Notes: generated by a model not told the origin, from the sequence alone. A stretch of DNA of 64,000 nucleotides from Mercurialis annua (GCF_937616625.2 NC_065576.1:22284001-22348000), one strand, 5' to 3'. Shown: positions 1 to 11,606, counted from the first letter of the stretch. Translations and numbers: made by a program.

Positions 1-1462
1 TTAGGAAACCAATCCAAATGTATACAAATGTTACGAAACAAAACTGAACGTTTCACCTTTTTAGCGATTTAAGCCAAACATTTACAGACGTCACGAAACA
101 AATCCAAAACGTTTTCTTTTTCTAGTGATATAAGCCACACATTTACAAATATTTTGAAACAAATCCAAACGTTTCCCCTTTTTAGCGATTTAAGCCAAAC
201 GTTTAAAACATTACGAAACCAATCCAGACTTTTAAAACGTTACGAAACCAATCCAAACGATTGACCTTTTTAGCTATTTAAGCCAAATGTTTACAAACGT
301 TATGAAACAAAACCAAACGTTTCACCTTTTTAGCGATTTAAGCCAAATGTTTACAAACATTACAAAACTAAGACAAATGTTTTATCTTTTTAATTATATA
401 AGGCAAACGTTTACAAACGTTATGAAACGAATCCAAATGTTTCATCTTTTAGCTATTTAAGCCAAATGTTTACAAACGTTACGAAACAAAACCAAACGTT
501 TAACCTTTTTAGAGATATAAGCCAAACGTTTACAGACGGTACGAAACAAAACCAAACGTTTCACATTTTTAGCGATTTAAGCCAAACGTTTACAAACGTT
601 ACAAATCAAAACCAAACGTTTCACCTTTTTAGCGATTTAAGCCAAACGTTTACAAACGTTATGAAACCAATCCAAACGTTTACCTTTTTAGTGATTTAAG
701 ACAAACATTGAAAACGTTACGAAACCAATACAAACGTTTCACCTTTTTAGCGATTTAAGCGAAACATTTACAAACGTTACAAAACAAAACCAAACATTTA
801 AGCTTTTTAGCAATTTAAGCCAAATGTTTGAAACTTTACGAAACCAATCCAAACGTTTAAAAATTTAGGAAACCAATCCAAATGTATACAAATGTTACGA
901 AACAAAACTGAACGTTTCACCTTTTTAGCGATTTAAGCCAAACATTTACAGACGTCACGAAACAAATCCAAAACGTTTTCCTTTTCTAGTGATATAAGCC
1001 ACACATTTACAAACGTTTTGAAACAAATCCAAACGTTTCCCCTTTTTAGCGATTTAAGCCAAACGTTTAAAACATTACGAAACCAATCCAGACTTTTAAA
1101 ACGTTACGAAACCAATCCAAACGATTGACCTTTTTAGCTATTTAAGCCAAATGTTTACAAACGTTATGAAACAAAACCAAACGTTTCACCTTTTTAGCGA
1201 TTTAAGCCAAATGTTTACAAACGTTACAAAACTAAGACAAATGTTTTATCTTTTTAATTATATAAGGCAAACGTTTACAAACGTTATGAAACGAATCCAA
1301 ATGTTTCATCTTTTAGCGATTTAAGCCAAATGTTTACAAACGTTACGAAAAAAAACCAAACGTTTAACCTTTTTAGAGATATAAGCCAAACGTTTACAGA
1401 CGGTACGAAACAAAACCAAACGTTTCACATTTTTAGCGATTTAAGCCAAACGTTTACAAACG
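1..1462 (+). repeat. 864-bp higher-order repeat, left-edge copies
   Basis: Positions 1-598 recur at 865-1462 with an offset of 864 bp. Private variants are shared: a GTATAC in place of GTTTAC near the start, an ACTAAGACAAATG block, and a TTTTTAATTATATAAGG block. After about 1462 the second copy departs from the first (CGCTACGAAAC against CGTTACAAATC). The unit is 14.4 monomers long, so it contains shortened monomers. The left limit lies outside the window. Confidence 0.9.
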
Positions 1463-4400
1463 CTACGAAACAAATCCAAACGTTTCCCCGTTTTAGCGAT
1501 TTAAGCCAAACGTTTACAAATGTTACGAATTAAAACCAAACGTTTCACCTTTTTAGCAATCTAAGCCAAACGTTTGCAAACGTTACGAAACAAATCCAAA
1601 CGTTTCCCCTTTGAAGGGATTTCAGCCAAACGTTTACAAACGTTACGAAATAAAAAAAAAACGTTACGAAATAAAAAAAACGTTTCACATTTTTAGTGAT
1701 TTAAGCCAAACGTTCAAAACTTTACAAAACCAATCCAAACGTTTAAAAGGTTACGAAACAAATCTAAATTTTCACCTTTTTACCGATATAAGCCAAACGT
1801 TTACAAACGTTACGAAACAAATCCAAACGTTTCCCATTTTTAACGATTTAAGCCAAACGTTTACAAACGTTACGAATCAAATCCACACGTTTGACCTTTT
1901 TAGAAATTTAAGCCAAACGTTATGAAACATATCCAAATATTTCCCCATTTTAGCGATTGCAGCCGAACCTTTACAAACGTTACAAAACAAATCCAAACGT
2001 TTCACCTTTTTTGCGATTTAAGCCAAACGTTTACAAAAGTTACAAAACAAATCAAAATGTTTCATCTTTTTTGCGATTTAAGCCAAACGTTTACAAACGT
2101 TACGAAACAAATCGAAACGTTTCCCCTTTTTAGAAATTAAGGCCAAACATTTAAAATGTTACAAAACAAATCCAAACGTTTCAAATATTTAGTGATTTAA
2201 GCCAAACGTTTACAACCATTAAGAAACAAATCAAAACGTTTCGCCTTTTTAGCAATTTACAAACGTTTACAAACATTACGAAATGAATCCAAACTTTTCC
2301 TATTTTTAGCAATTTAAACCAAACTTTTACAAACATTACGAAACAAATCTAAACGTATCCCCTTTTTAGCGATTTAAACCAAACGTGTACAAACGTTACG
2401 AAACAAATCCAAACGTTTCACCGTTTAAGATATTGAAGGCAAACGTTTACAAACATTACAAATTAAAACCAAACGTTTCACCTTTTTCGCGATTTAAGCC
2501 AAATGTTTACAAACGTTATGAAATGAATCCAAACGTTTCACCTTTTTAGTGATATAAGAAAAATATTTACAAACGTTACAAAACAAAACAAAACGTGTAC
2601 AAACGTTACGAAACAAATCCAAACGTTTCACATTTCTAGAAATTTAAACCAAAAATTTACAAACGTTATGAAACATATCCATATGTTTCCCCATTTTAGC
2701 GATCGTAGCCGAACCTTTACAAATGTTACGAAACAAATCCAAACGTTTCACCTTTTTTGCGATTTAAGACAAACGTTTACAAACATTACAAAACAAATCA
2801 AAATGTTTCATCTTTTTAGCGATTTAAGCAAAACGTTTACAAACGTTACAAAAAAAATCCAAACGTTTCCAATTTTTAGCAATTTAGGCCAAAAATTTAA
2901 AACGTTACAAAAAAAATCTAAACGTTTCACATTTTTAGCGATTTAAGCCAAATGTTTACAAACGTTACGAAACAAATTAAAACGTTTCACCTTTTTAGCA
3001 ATTTAAGCCAAATGTTTATAAACGTTACGAAATAAATCCAAACTTTTCCCCTTTTTAGCGATTTAAACCAAACGCTTACAAACATTACGAAACTAATCCA
3101 AACGTTTCCCCTTTTTAGCGATTTAAGACAAACGTGTACAAACGTTACGAAACAAATCCAAAAGTTTCACCTTTTAAGAGATTGAAGCCAAACGTTTACA
3201 AACATTACAAAACAAAACCAAACGTTTCACCTTTTTCGCGATTCAAGCCAAATGTATACAAACGTTATGAAACGAATCCAAAGTTTCACCTTTTTAACGA
3301 TATAAGCAAAACATTTACAAATGTTACGAAACAAAACCAAACGTGTATAAACGTTACGAAACAAAACCAAACATTTCAACTTTTTAGCTATTGAAGCTTG
3401 ACGTTTACAAACGTAACAAATACAATCCAAACGTTTACCTTATATGCGATTTAAGCCAAACATTTAAAACGTTACAAACGAATCCAAACGTTTCCCCTTT
3501 TTAGCGATTTAAGAGAAACGTTTACAAAAGTTAGAAAACAATTCCAAACATTTCACCTTTTTAGTGATTTAAGCCAAATGTTAAAAACGTTACGAAACCA
3601 ATCAAAACGTTTAAAACATAACGAAACAAATCCAAATGTTTCACATTTTTAGTGATTTGAGCCAAACATTTACAGACGTTACGAAACAAAACCAAATGTT
3701 TCACCATTAAAGCGATTTAAGCCAAACATTTACAAACGTCACGAAACAAATCCAAACGTTTCACCTTTTTAGCGATTTTAGCCAAACGTTTACAAACGTT
3801 ATGAAACAAATCCAAACGTTTCAGCTTTTTAGCAATTTAAGCCAAACGTTTACAAACGTTACGAAACAAAACCAAACGTTTAACTTTTTTAGAGATTTAA
3901 GCCGAACGTTTACAAATGTTACGAAAAAAACCAAATGTTTCAACTTTTAGCTATTGAAGCCAAACGTTTACAAATGTTACGAAATCAATCCAAATGTTTA
4001 CCTTTTTAGCGAGTTAAGCCAAACATTTAATACGTTATAAAACAAATCCAAACATTTCACCTTTTTAGAAATTTAAGCCAAATGTTTAATACGTTACGAA
4101 ACCAATCCAAACGTTTAAAACATTACGAAACAGATCCAAACGTTTCCCATTTTTAGCAATTTTAGCCAAACGTTTACAAACATTACGAAACAAAACCGAA
4201 CGCTTCACCTTTTTAGCGAATTAAGCCAAACATTTACAAACGTCACGAAACCAATCCAAATGTTTATAAACGCTACGAAACAAAGCCAAACGTTTCATCT
4301 TTTTAGAGATTTAATCCAAACGTTTGTAAACGTTATGAAATAAATAAGAATGTATCACCTTTTTAGTCATTTAAGCCAAACGTTTACAAACGTTACGAAA

Positions 4401-5575
4401 CAAAAGAAAACGTTTCACATTTTTATCGATTGAAGCCAAACGTTTTGAAATGTTACGAAACAAATCCAAAAGTTCCACATTTTTAGCGATTTAAAGCAAA
4501 CGTTTACAAACGTTATCAATTAAAACCAAACGTTTCACGTTTTTAGAAATTTTAGCCAAATGTTTACAAACGTTATGAAACAAATCCGAACGTTTCACCT
4601 TTTAAGCGATTTAAGCCAAACGTTTACAAACTTTACAAAACAAAAGCAAACGTTTCACATTTGTAGCGATTTAAGCGAAATATTTGAAACGTTATGAAAC
4701 CAATCTAAACGTTTAAAACGTTACAAAACAAAACCAAATGTTTCATCTTTTTAGCGATTTAAGTCAAACGTTGAAAAACTTTACGAAACAAATCCAAACA
4801 TTTTACCTCTTAGCGATTGAAGCCAAACGTTTACAAATGCTACGAAACAAATCCAAATGTTTCACCTTTTTAGGGGTTAAAGCCAACCGTTTACAAACGT
4901 TACGAAACAAATCCAAACTTTTCACCTTTTTATCGATTTAAGCCAAATATTTACAAACGTTACGAAACAAATCTAAATGTTTCACCTTTTTAGCGATTTA
5001 AGAGAAACGTTTAAAACGTTACGAAACTAATCCAAACGTTTCACATTTTTTAGCGATTTAAGCCAAACGTTTAGAAACGCGACGAGACAAAACCAAACGT
5101 TTCCCTTTTTATCGATTTAAGCGAAACGTTTACAAACGTCACGAAATAAATCCAAACGACTCACCTTTTTAGGGATTTAAGCCAGATGTTTAAACCGTTA
5201 AGAAACCAATCCAAACGTTGTAGCGTTTCTAAACGAATCCAAACATTCCATCTTTTTAGCGATTTCAACCAAACATTTAAAACGTTACAAAACAAATACA
5301 AACGATTAATACGTTACGAAACAAATCCAAACGTTTCACCTATTCAGCAATTTAAGCCAAATGTTTACAAACGTTACGTAACAAATCCAAATGTTTCATC
5401 TTTTTAGCGATTTAAGCCAAACGTTTAAAACTTTACAAAACAAATCCATATGTTTAACCTTTTAGCGATTTTAGCTAAATGTTTACAAACGTTACAAAAC
5501 AAATAGAAACGTTTCACCTTTTTAGCGATTTATGCCAAACGTTTACAAACGCTACGAAAGAAATCCAAACGTTTC
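1..5575 (+). repeat. Left copy of the 58,425-bp-offset duplication
   Basis: This stretch is nearly identical to 58426-64000 at a constant offset of 58,425 bp. By eye I found two clear substitutions (3727 and 3834, matching 62152 and 62259) and two compensating one-base changes in the A-runs near 1652-1680. Since both copies reach a window edge, the full length is unknown. The match may be the visible end of a tandem duplication of a unit of about 58.4 kb, or an assembly over-expansion. Confidence 0.92.
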
Positions 5576-5979
5576 ATCTTTTTAGCAATTTAGGCCAAAT
5601 ATTTAAAACGTAACAAACCCAATCCAAACGTTTAAAATGTTTCGAAACAAAAACAAACTTTTCACCTTTTTAGAGATTTAAGCCAAACGTTTATAAACGT
5701 TACGAAGCAAATCTAAAAGTTTCACATTTTTAGCTATTTAAGCCAAATGTTTACAAACGTTCCGAAGAAAATCCAAACGTTTCCCCTTTTCAGCATTTTA
5801 ATTCAAACGTTTACAAACGTTACGAAACAAATCCAAACGTTTCCCCTTTTTAGCGATTTCAGCCAAACAATTACAAACGTTACGAAACAAATCCAAACGT
5901 TTCACCTTTTTAGCGATTTAAGCCAAATGTTTAGTAATGTTACAAACAAATCCAAACGTTTCACCTTTTTAGCGATTTA

Positions 5980-6690
5980 AGCCAAACGTTTACAAACGTT
6001 ACGAAACAAATCGAAACGTTTCCCTTTTTTAGCGATTTAAGCTAAACTTTTAAATGTGAATCAACCAATTCAAACGTTTACAAACTTTACGAAACAAATC
6101 CAAACGTTTCACCTTTTTACCAATTTAAGCCAAACATTTAAACGTTACGAAACAAATCCAAACTTTTAAAACATTACGAAACAAATCCAAACGTTTAACC
6201 TTTTTAGCGATTTAAGCCAAACATTTAGAAACCTTACGAGACAAATCCTAACATTTCACCTTTTTAGCGATTTAAACCAAACGTTTACAAATGTTACAAA
6301 ACAAATCCAAACGTTGAACCTTTTTAGCGATTTATGCCAAACGTTTACAAACGTTACGAAACAAATCGAAACGTTTCCTTTTTAGCGATTTAAGCTAAAC
6401 TTGTAAAATGTTAATAAACCAATTCAAACGTTTACAAACTATACGAAACAAATCCAAACGTTTCACCTTTTTACCGATTTAAGCCAAACATTTAAAACGT
6501 TACGAAACATATCCAAACTTTTAAAACGTTACGCAACAAATCCAAATGTTTAACCTTTTTAGCGATTTAAGCCAAACATTTAGAAACGTTACGAAACAAA
6601 TTCTAACGTTTCACATTTTTAGCAATTTAGGCAAAATGTTTACAAACGTTCCAAAAGAAATCCAAACGTTTCACCTTTTTAGCGATTTAA
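5980..6690 (+). repeat. ~353-bp local higher-order repeat, two copies
   Basis: A run of unusual monomers (GCTAAACTT followed by a degenerate unit and ACCAATTCAAACG) occurs at about 6041 and again at about 6394, an offset of 353 bp. The flanking units also match, including the half-monomer TTTTAAAACATTACG type. Boundaries are approximate because they fall within ordinary monomers. Confidence 0.7.
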
Positions 6691-8357
6691 GCCAAATATT
6701 TACAAACGTTACAAAACAAATCCAAACATTTTACCTTTTTAGTGATTCAAGCCAAACGTTTACCAACGTTACAAAACAAATCCAAACGTTTCCCGTTTTT
6801 AGCGATTGAAGACAAACCTTTACAAACGTTACGAAACAAATCCAAATGTTGCACCTTTTTAGCGATTTAAGCCAAATGTTTACGAACATTACAAAACGAA
6901 TTCAAATGTTTCCCCTTTTTAGCAATTTAAGCCAAACGTTTACAAACTTTACGAAACCAATCCAAACGTTTCACCTTTTTAGCGATTTAAGCAAAACGTT
7001 TACAAATGTTACGAAACCAATCCAAACGTCTAAAACCTTATGAAACAAATCCAAACGTTTCACATTTTTAGCGATTTATGCAAAAATGTTTACAAACGCG
7101 ACGAAACAAAACCAAATGTTTCACCTTTTAAGCGATTTAAGCCAAACGTTTACAAACGCAAGAAAACAAATTCAAACGTTTACAAACGTTACGAAACAAA
7201 TCCTAACGTTTTTCCTTTTTAGGAAATTAAGCCAAAGGTTTACAAACATTACGAAAAAAATCCAAATGTTTCCCCTTTTTAGCGATTTTAGCCAAACGTT
7301 TACAAAAGTTACGAAACAAAACCAAATGTTTCACCTTTTTAGCGATTTAGGACAAACGTTATGAAACAAAACCAAGCGTTTCAACTTTTTAGCTATTAAA
7401 GCCAAATGTTTACATACGCTACAAAACCAATCCAAACGTTTACGTTTTTAGCGATTTAAGCCAAAGATCTAAAACATTACAAAACCAGTCCAAACATTTC
7501 ACCTTATTAGCGAGATAAGCGAAACGTTCCAAAACAAATCCAAACGTTTCACCTCTTTAGCGATTTAAGCCGAACGTTGAAAACGTTACGAAACCAATCC
7601 AAACGTTTAAAACGTTACGAAACGAATCCAAACGTTTCCCATTTTTAGCGATTTAAGCCAAACGTTTACAAACGCTACGAAACAAATCCAAACATTTCAC
7701 CTTTTTAGCGATTTAAACCAAACGTTTAAAACGTTACATAAACCAATCCAAATTTTAAAACGTAATGAAAAAAAATCCAAACGTTTTTCTTTTTAGCGAT
7801 TTAAGCTAAACGTTTACAAACGTTACGAAACAAATCCAAACTTTCACCTTTTTAGCGATTTAAGCCAAATGTTTTAAACGTTGCAAAACAAATCCAAACG
7901 TTTTACCTTTTTAGCGATTAAAGCCAAACGTTACAAAACAAATCCAAACGTTTCCCCTTTTTAAAAATTTAGGCCTAACATTTAAAACGTTACAAAACCA
8001 ATACAAACATTTAAAACGTTAGGAAACAAATAAAAACGTTTCACCTTTTTAGCAATTTAAGCCAAACATTTACAAACGTTACGAAACAAATTCAAACGTT
8101 TCTCCTTTTTAGCGATTTAAGCCAAATGTTTACAAACGTTACAAAACGAATACAAACGTTTCCCTTTTTTAACGATTTAATCCAAATGTTTACAAACGTT
8201 ACGAAACAAATCCAAACTTGTCACATTTTTAGCAATTTAAGCCAAACGTTTACAAATGTTGCGAAAAAAATCAAAACATTTCTCCTTTTTCGCGATTTTA
8301 GCCAAACGTTTACAAACGTTATGAAACAAATTCAAACGTTTCCCCTTTTATCAATTT

Positions 8358-9494
8358 AGGCCAAACATTTAAAATGTTACAAAACCAATCCAAGCGTATA
8401 AAACGTTACGAAACAAATCCAAAACGTTTCACCTTTTTAGCAATTTTAGACAAACGTTACGAAAAAAATCCAAATGTTTCACCTTTTTCGCGATTTATGC
8501 CCAATGTTTACAAATGTTACTAAACAAATCCAAACGTTTCACATTTTTAGCGATTAAAGCCAAACGTTTACAAACGCTACGAAACAAATCCAAACGTTTC
8601 CCCTTTTTTGCAATTTAAGCCAAACGTTTACAAAAGTTACGAAACAAATCAAAATATTTCCCCTTTTTAGCGATATTAGCCAAACGTTTACAAACGTTAC
8701 GAAACAAATTCAAACGTTTCACCTTTTTAGCAATTTAGGCCAAACATTTAAAACGTTACAAAACCAATCCAAGCGTTTGAAACGTTACGAAACAAATCTA
8801 AAAAGTTTCACCTTTTTAGCGATTTTAGCCAAACGTTACGAAACAAATCCAAACGTTTCACCTTTTTAGCGATTTAAGCCCAATGTTTACAAATGATACG
8901 AAACAAAACCAAATGTTTCATATTTTTAGCGATTTAAGACAAATGTTTACAAACGTTGCGAAACAAATCCAAACGTTTTCCCTTTTTAGCAATTTAAGCC
9001 AAACATTTACAAACGTTCCAAAACAAATCAAAACGTTTCCCCTTTTTAGTGATTTTGGCCAAACGTTTACAAACGTTACGAAATAAATTCAAACGTTTCA
9101 CCTTTTTAGAAATTTAGGCCAAACATTTATAACGTTACAAAACCAATCCAAGCGTTTAAAACGTTACGAAAAAAATCCAAAACATTTCACCTTTTTAGCG
9201 ATTATAGCCAAACGTTACGAAACAAATCCAAACGTTTCACCTTTTTAGCAATTTAAGCCCAATGTTTACAAACGGTACGAAACAAATCCAAACGTTCCAC
9301 CTTTTTAGCGATTTAAGACAAATGTTTACAAACGCTACGAAACAAATCCAAACGTTTCACCTTTTTAGCGATTTAAGCCAAACATTTACAAATGTTACGA
9401 ATTAAAACGAAACGTTTCACCTTATTAGCAATCTAAGCCAAACGTTTACAAATGTTACGAAACAAATCCAAAACGTTTCACCTTTGAAGCGATT
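8358..9494 (+). repeat. 379-bp local higher-order repeat, three copies
   Basis: The marker AGGCCAAACATTTA followed by an ACCAATCCAAGCG monomer occurs at 8358, 8737 and 9116, an exact spacing of 379 bp. A second marker, GCCCAATGTTTAC, recurs at the same spacing (about 8499, 8878, 9257). Each unit also contains a 10-bp-deleted monomer (CAAACGTTACGAAA). The three copies differ by scattered substitutions, so this is an older local amplification. Confidence 0.88.
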
Positions 9495-9656
9495 TCAGCC
9501 AAACGTTTACAAACGTTACGAAACAAAACAAAACGTTTCCCATTTTTTGCGATTTAAGCCAAACGTTCAAAACTTTACGAAACCAATCCAAATGTTTAAA
9601 ACGTTATGAAACAAATCCAAATGTTTCACCTTTTTACCGATATAAGCCAACGTATA

Positions 9657-9661
9657 AAAAC
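9657..9661. repeat. Target-site duplication, left copy (AAAAC)
   Basis: AAAAC stands directly before the TGTAATATCCC end of the solo LTR and is repeated directly after its TCGTGACA end at 14389-14393. Removing the element and one copy restores a normal satellite reading across the site, which the paralogous empty site at 18838-18842 confirms. Confidence 0.93.
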
Positions 9662-9711
9662 TGTAATATCCCGTATTTTTCCGTCATTGTTTCATATTAT
9701 TAATGGTGGAC

Positions 9712-9716
9712 TTAGC
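9712..9716. repeat. TSD of nested LTR, left copy (TTAGC)
   Basis: TTAGC precedes the TGTTGG end of the nested element and is repeated at 11602-11606 straight after its CTAACA end. It shows an ordinary integrase-mediated insertion into the older solo LTR. Confidence 0.92.
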
Positions 9717-10114
9717 TGTTGGTGCAGCGGGACGTGAGGGTCCGAATCGTATATTTCAATTCAAAATTGGAATTCCAACAATTCGGATCCAGAAATTGAT
9801 CATATCAATAACAAATGGATCGTCGTATCATCTAGTAATTAAAGCACGCATCTAGAAATCGTAAGAAGAATACCTATGTCGATTCTCCAACGATTCTTGT
9901 AGTCCCGATAGTACGGCGACCTCAAGCTCGTCCACACGAGTATGCGTCCGATTGAATCCTCGCCTTGAAGTAATCTCAAACTCTCGCCTCGATTACGTCT
10001 TTGCTGGGATGTATGAAAGACTTTCTCCAAGCTTTTCTGTGATTGACGACTATTTGAACTCCTTCAAATATGCTCTCTTAAGTGTGTTTTCTGTAGAATG
10101 AGCAAAGGCAACCT

Positions 10115-10122
10115 CTATTTAT
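10115..10122 (-). promoter_or_regulatory. TATA-like motif of nested LTR
   Basis: On the minus strand the sequence reads GATAAATAGAGG, a plausible TATA box about 400 bp before the end of the LTR in that orientation. Direct repeats lie immediately upstream on the same strand. It is motif-based only, and a similar ATAAATAGAGG on the plus strand at 11319 is an alternative. Confidence 0.4.
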
Positions 10123-10144
10123 CGGGTAGAGCTTTGCTTAAGAA

Positions 10145-10280
10145 TGCAACACCTCACATGCTAGGTGTCACACACCAAGAAAAGGTGTTGCCACCATCTG
10201 ACACATCACATGCTAGGTGTCACACATCAAGCATAGGTGTTGCCACCTTCTGACACGTTGGATGCTAGGTGTCACACACA
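10145..10280. repeat. 52-bp tandem repeat in nested LTR, ~2.5 copies
   Basis: The core ATGCTAGGTGTCACACA starts at about 10158, 10210 and 10262, an exact 52-bp spacing. The intervening AGGTGTTGCCACC segment is also repeated. If the LTR is on the minus strand, these repeats lie in U3 next to the promoter, where duplicated enhancer-like elements are common. Confidence 0.85.
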
Positions 10281-10290
10281 GAGACATACA

Positions 10291-10401
10291 TGACATCATC
10301 ACATGACATCATCACATGACATCATCGTGACATCATCACATGACATCATCGTGACATCATCACATGACATCATCGTAACATCATCACATGACATCATCAC
10401 A
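10291..10401. repeat. TGACATCATC minisatellite (13/11-bp units)
   Basis: Nine units start with TGACATCATC (one with TAACATCATC). Unit lengths run 13, 13, 11, 13, 11, 13, 11, 13, 13: long units end in ACA, short ones in a single G. The middle alternates long and short, so the amplifying unit there was probably 24 bp. TGACATCA resembles bZIP-type TGACGTCA sites, which is suggestive only. Confidence 0.9.
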
Positions 10402-11409
10402 TTAACTTGGATAAAATACAATTAGGTGCCTACTAATTTATAACTCTTACAAATTAGTCCCTAATTTATACTTGTTTTTCATCTTAAATTAATTTCAGAG
10501 ATATGCTAGTATCTATATGAAATCGATCTCTCGTAAACTCAATCGGTTGCACACCCTATTGTGTGTGACTAACTAGGTTCACATCTATATGGCAACGAGA
10601 GTTATAAGAAACGCCTTTCTTATATTAAATAATTAAATCCCATTAATTATTAATTCTCGTAGATCGTGAGTGACGTCTAGCAACATATCACGGCCCCCAA
10701 ATAGATATGAATGTTTCGATGCATTCTTTATGAACCAATGTTCATAATTACCGTACACTCAAAATTCCCTTCATCTAAGATTCCAATCTCGACTAGTCTC
10801 ACGGTTAAGTCAAACACTGTATGTCTTGATTATATGACCTCATCTCTCAGTTCTAATTCTTGATAAATATGACTTCCACTAAAAACAACTTTCTATGTAA
10901 GTCATATACACCTGCGCAGGTTGTATCATCCATCAAGAACAATTTGAGATAGCATAAAATCTTGTCTCCGTTCATCCAGAGTGATGAATCCTTTCTAGGT
11001 TAAACTCCTATCTCCATATACAACTAACTAGAGCCAACACATCCCGCGGCCCTAGCTCATGAAAGATCTAGGGTTAAGGAGTATCAAACTCTAATCACCT
11101 ATATACAAGATAGTGTCACCGCAAGTCAAAGGACATATGTACAATTATGAACTAGATGACATTAAATTGACTTTAATGAATTACCATGTATAAGTCATCT
11201 AGCGTCACTTGTTCGACTCACTCAACACCTTGAGTGTCCACATGTTTATTCTGATCTCCATCAAGTAGTATGAGACTCACTACTTCCTATAATTAGCAAC
11301 TGTTTACTAATCAGGAGAATAAATAGAGGTTACAATCTTTCCGGGATAATGCGATGCCCTTATTTGCAGGACCCCATCGATCGTGAACGGTTATTTAGAT
11401 CACTTGTAT

Positions 11410-11458
11410 AATAGAATCTGTCACTCATATTCTTAACACCTTAAGAATAGATTCTATT
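11410..11458. other. Long interrupted inverted repeat in nested LTR
   Basis: AATAGAATCT (11410-11419) pairs perfectly with AGATTCTATT (11449-11458), and inside it ATTCTTAA (11429-11436) pairs with TTAAGAAT (11441-11448) across a CACC loop. This gives 18 paired bases with a 9-nt bulge on one side. It lies about 150 bp from the right end of the nested LTR. It does not look like a bacterial terminator and its function is unknown. Confidence 0.75.
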
Positions 11459-11601
11459 ACGATGTGATAAGGACAATACGTAATACATGAACACTTAGTT
11501 GATGAGACACTTAGTTCAAATAGAACATATATATCTTTGCTATTGGGATTAATTCTACAAATATACACGCTCAAATGGCCCTAGGGAACATACTACTAAC
11601 A

Positions 11602-11606
11602 TTAGC
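11602..11606. repeat. TSD of nested LTR, right copy (TTAGC)
   Basis: Exact repeat of 9712-9716, immediately after the CTAACA terminus. The outer solo LTR resumes with AAGTGTGAAAC. Confidence 0.92.

Larger units (their letters stand above)
1..9661 (+). repeat. Satellite array, block 1 (60-bp monomer)
   Basis: Continuous head-to-tail tandem array. The monomer is 60 bp and built of two 30-bp halves, each opening with ACGTTT and closing with CCAA; the first half carries AACGTTACGAAACAAATCC, the second CACCTTTTTAGCGATTTAAG. Copies differ mainly at the ACG positions (ACG, ATG, ACA), at CACC/CCCC and at AGCGATT/AGCAATT. Irregular units are common: some lack 10 bp inside the first half and some repeat the first half twice. 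Larger repeats are superposed: an 864-bp offset at the left end, a 353-bp offset near 6.0-6.7 kb and a 379-bp offset near 8.4-9.5 kb. All monomers run in the same direction. I see no gene. The short open frames repeat the same 20 residues and start at chance ATG variants inside the repeat. A centromeric or pericentromeric role is plausible but unproven. Confidence 0.97.
9717..11601 (-). mobile_element. Nested 1885-bp solo LTR
   Basis: This 1885-bp segment has TG...CA termini (TGTTGGTGCAGCGG and TACTACTAACA) and a perfect 5-bp TSD, TTAGC. It carries no PBS/PPT pair and no reading frame with recognisable retroelement domains, so a solo LTR is the simplest reading; a short non-autonomous element is possible. 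I favour minus orientation: reading on the minus strand, tandem repeats (10145-10401) sit just upstream of a TATA-like ATAAATAG (10115-10122), as expected for U3 repeats before a promoter, leaving about 400 bp of R-U5. A second copy of ATAAATAGAGGTT lies on the plus strand at 11319-11331, so orientation is not certain. The minus-strand open frame at 9839-10030 is not supported as a gene. The superfamily is undetermined; Ty1/copia is possible. Confidence 0.82.

Noticed and set aside
1..9661. CRISPR-like regular direct repeats
   Set aside because: There are no unique spacers: the whole 60-bp unit repeats. The LTR elements and PBS show a plant nuclear context.
9839..10030. Minus-strand 63-codon frame with an arginine-rich product
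   Set aside because: It lies within the nested LTR, probably its R-U5 part, and shows no recognisable retroelement or host domain.
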